A stretch of 64,000 bases of DNA from an uncultured Bacteroidales bacterium. GTDB taxonomy: Bacteria; Bacteroidota; Bacteroidia; Bacteroidales; ML635J-15. This document shows positions 62,304 through 64,000 of the stretch, piece by piece. The notes under the pieces were generated by a model. That model saw only the letters and a list, made by a program, of their open reading frames with translations, searched no databases and was not told the DNA's origin. The DNA lies in assembly GCA_905234755.1 (NCBI GenBank), contig CAJOIT010000004.1, positions 124,001 to 188,000 on the forward strand, read 5' to 3'. The first letter of the stretch is position 1; every line of letters begins with the position of its first letter. The translations under genes were made by a program, and so were the position numbers.

Positions 62304-62888
62304 TTACTTTCCTCCATAATTTTTAGGTTCCGCCTCGGAGATACGCTGAGGATAAATCTTCCTTATTGCTTCCTGCTGTTCATCGCTAAGCTCGTCATAC
62401 GGCTTGTTGAAATATTTGCGGGCAGCCTCGTTTCTTATCTCGTTGTATGCGGCAACCAGTTCGTTCTGAACCTCGATATAGCGTCCGTAGGTTGTACCAC
62501 GGTCGTTCTGCAACGATATTAGGCCCTTTGATGTCTTTACTGGAGTCTTAATTCCTTCGACTACGATTTCTTCCATTTCTGGAAGGTCGGGGTCGTCGGC
62601 TCTATCGCAGTTGATGAACTCCTTGGCACCTTCGCGCAGTTCCTCAAGGCTATTAACCCAATGGTTGTTCACAGATATAGTACCCCTTGAGTTTACAAGT
62701 ACCTGATAAACATTACGTTTATTGACTTCAACATCGGTCTTCTGATCCTTTTCCGGAATAGGCGGCAACTGTCTCTGGATACCAGTATCGACATCCATTG
62801 TTGTTGTCACGAGGAAGAATATGAGGAGCAGGAAAGCGATATCCGCCATGGAACTTGCGTTAATTTCTGGGGTTGATCTTTTTGCCAT
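62304..62888 (-). CDS. ExbD/TolR-family biopolymer transport protein (first copy)
   Basis: A 194-residue ExbD protein: short cytosolic tail (MAKRSTPEINASSMADIA), membrane segment (FLLLIFFLVTTTMDVDTG, the Asp just before it), and a periplasmic domain with VNKRNVYQVLVNSRGTISVNN and a longer C-terminal part (YDELSDEQQEAIRKIYP) than the second copy. The two ExbD proteins are diverged and may form a mixed complex. Confidence 0.93.
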   Translation of the reverse strand: MAKRSTPEINASSMADIAFLLLIFFLVTTTMDVDTGIQRQLPPIPEKDQKTDVEVNKRNVYQVLVNSRGTISVNNHWVNSLEELREGAKEFINCDRADDPDLPEMEEIVVEGIKTPVKTSKGLISLQNDRGTTYGRYIEVQNELVAAYNEIRNEAARKYFNKPYDELSDEQQEAIRKIYPQRISEAEPKNYGGK

Positions 62889-62914
62889 AATATTAACCTT
62901 TTAAAAATTAACAA

Positions 62915-63439
62915 TTATTTCCACAGTCTGGAGACTGCTCCATAAATCAATGCAAGAATTGCAGCTGCACCTGCGATGTATGTCATCCATAAGCCAGCCT
63001 CTGCCAACTTTATGTCACCATACATATCGCCAGGAGTATAACCTGCCTTCTGGATACCGATTGTATGCGGAGCAATGCCATCAGCCATTGCCCAAGCTAT
63101 TATTGCAACAACAACAATACTTACAACTGCAATAGCCGGTTTTATCAAGGTCTTAGGAGACCCCATACCGTCAACAACAATGCCTATAATTCCAAAAAGC
63201 ACAAACATTACAGCGCAAAGTATAGCCAAAAATTCACAGGCGTACATTATAAATCCGCCCCATTCGGACGCTGCCGCATCAACACCTGCAATCTTGTCTG
63301 CACCGGTTGCTCCGTCAAGAGCATCCATAGCAGCCTGCATTTGAGGTGCCTCGGACGGCATCAGGAAGAACAGCACCGAAATAAGTGCGGCTGCTCCCAA
63401 TACGACCCAACCCAATATTTTAATTACTTTCTCTAACAT
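62915..63439 (-). CDS. Membrane protein of the ExbB-ExbD operon, function unknown
   Basis: A 174-residue protein with about four membrane segments (about 8-28, 62-86, 98-120 and 148-168) and a periplasmic or cytosolic loop rich in Ala and Asp (QAAMDALDGATGADKIAGVDAAAS). It lies between the ExbB-type and ExbD-type genes on the same strand with short gaps (26 and 27 bp). Such a gene at this position occurs in other Bacteroidota, but no function is known to me. A role in the channel complex is inference. Confidence 0.8.
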   Translation of the reverse strand: MLEKVIKILGWVVLGAAALISVLFFLMPSEAPQMQAAMDALDGATGADKIAGVDAAASEWGGFIMYACEFLAILCAVMFVLFGIIGIVVDGMGSPKTLIKPAIAVVSIVVVAIIAWAMADGIAPHTIGIQKAGYTPGDMYGDIKLAEAGLWMTYIAGAAAILALIYGAVSRLWK

Positions 63440-63466
63440 CTCTGTAAATTTTTAATTGACAAACAA

Positions 63467-64000
63467 TTACTTATTATTTTTGTTGTAATCAACGAGAACA
63501 TCAATGAGTGATATTGATGCATCTTCCATTGTGTTGACAAGAGAGTCAATCTTACCAAGAATATAGTTGTAGAATACCTGAAGGATCATAGCACCGATCA
63601 AACCGCCTACGGTTGTGATAAGAGCGACCTTGATACCACCAGCAACAACAGCCGGGTTAATATCACCTGCAGCTTCGATAGCATCGAATGCACCGATCAT
63701 ACCGATAACCGTACCCATGAATCCCAACATAGGAAGAAGTGCGATGAACAACGAAATCCATGTCAAGCCCTTTTCCATCTGGCCCATCTGTACCGAACCG
63801 TATGAAACAACTGACTTTTCTACCATTTCGATACCTTCAGAATATCTTGAAAGTCCCTGATAGAATATGCTTGCAACAGGTCCGCGGGTGTTACGGCAAA
63901 CTTCCATAGCTGCATCAACGCCACCTTCCTTCAATGCGTCTTCTATCTTAGTCAATAACTTCTTTGTGTTTACAGTAGCAAGGTTCAAGTAAATGATTCT
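63467..64000 (-). CDS. MotA/TolQ/ExbB proton channel family protein, 5' end missing
   Basis: The proton-channel subunit that pairs with ExbD. The visible 178 residues contain the family landmarks EVCRNTRGPVASIFYQGLSRY, then the conserved membrane hairpin LTWISLFIALLPMLGFMGTVIGMIGAFDAIEAAGDINP with the GxxGTVxGM core, and a third segment ending VNTMEDASISLIDVLVDYN. The frame stays open to the window edge (first visible residues RIIYLNLATV), so an upstream start is expected and the protein is incomplete here. First gene of the ExbB-ExbD operon visible in this window. Confidence 0.93.
   Translation of the reverse strand, partial: RIIYLNLATVNTKKLLTKIEDALKEGGVDAAMEVCRNTRGPVASIFYQGLSRYSEGIEMVEKSVVSYGSVQMGQMEKGLTWISLFIALLPMLGFMGTVIGMIGAFDAIEAAGDINPAVVAGGIKVALITTVGGLIGAMILQVFYNYILGKIDSLVNTMEDASISLIDVLVDYNKNNK

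Overview
This window is chromosomal DNA from a member of the Bacteroidota, most likely the order Bacteroidales. Three independent signs point there. First, at least a dozen start sites are preceded by the Bacteroidota housekeeping promoter (TTTG or TTGG, about 18 bp, then TAnnTTTG). Second, two large secreted proteins carry type IX secretion (T9SS) C-terminal signals, one of type A and one gliding-motility-like type B. Third, most core proteins match Bacteroidota forms, for example tandem ExbD proteins and LytTR proteins without receiver domains. No tRNA, rRNA, insertion sequence or CRISPR array was recognised.

Layout. Positions 1-8286 are a minus-strand housekeeping block: purD (cut by the window edge), a lipoprotein, recQ, folP, a LolA-like carrier, an FtsK translocase and a secreted DUF4412-like protein. 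At 8599-10580 a carbamate kinase and an ornithine carbamoyltransferase form a plus-strand pair. From 11405 to 18285 the minus strand carries a C-terminal processing protease, a dCMP deaminase, dnaB, a lipoprotein and the dTDP-rhamnose genes rfbA-rfbC-rfbD. From 18483 to 21943 are small secreted proteins and two paralogous membrane-anchored LytTR regulators, with a duplicated leader motif. From 22052 to 26645 are mnmA, a MORN-repeat protein, a T9SS cargo protein with FG-GAP-like repeats and a universal stress protein.

The accessory core is 26773-40003. It is a type I restriction-modification locus (hsdM, hsdS, hsdR and a YgjP-like metallopeptidase) interrupted by other genes: two AlbA_2/Schlafen-type ATPase-like proteins with repetitive linkers, an AT-rich cassette of one small membrane protein and two overlapping caspase-like proteases, and a four-helix-bundle (S23/Avd-like) gene. 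Most junctions in the island carry the same degenerate AATTAACAATG/CATTGTTAATT words, as if the locus was built from movable modules. The caspase pair inside an hsd locus is the best candidate here for a little-described defence module. I infer it could be a suicide effector that guards the restriction system, by analogy with the PrrC anticodon nuclease in EcoprrI.

After the island come rplM-rpsI-rpsB-tsf (40295-43101), a broken flavodoxin remnant, an AraC regulator divergent from an acyl-CoA synthetase, a DEAD-box helicase, ligA and a cytidylate-kinase-like gene. A second restriction system follows, a complete type III pair (mod-res, minus strand, 50235-54559) with a long structured leader. 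The window ends with folE-fabD, a T9SS type B adhesin-like protein of 1535 residues with a small partner gene, and an ExbB-membrane protein-ExbD-ExbD operon that runs off the right edge.
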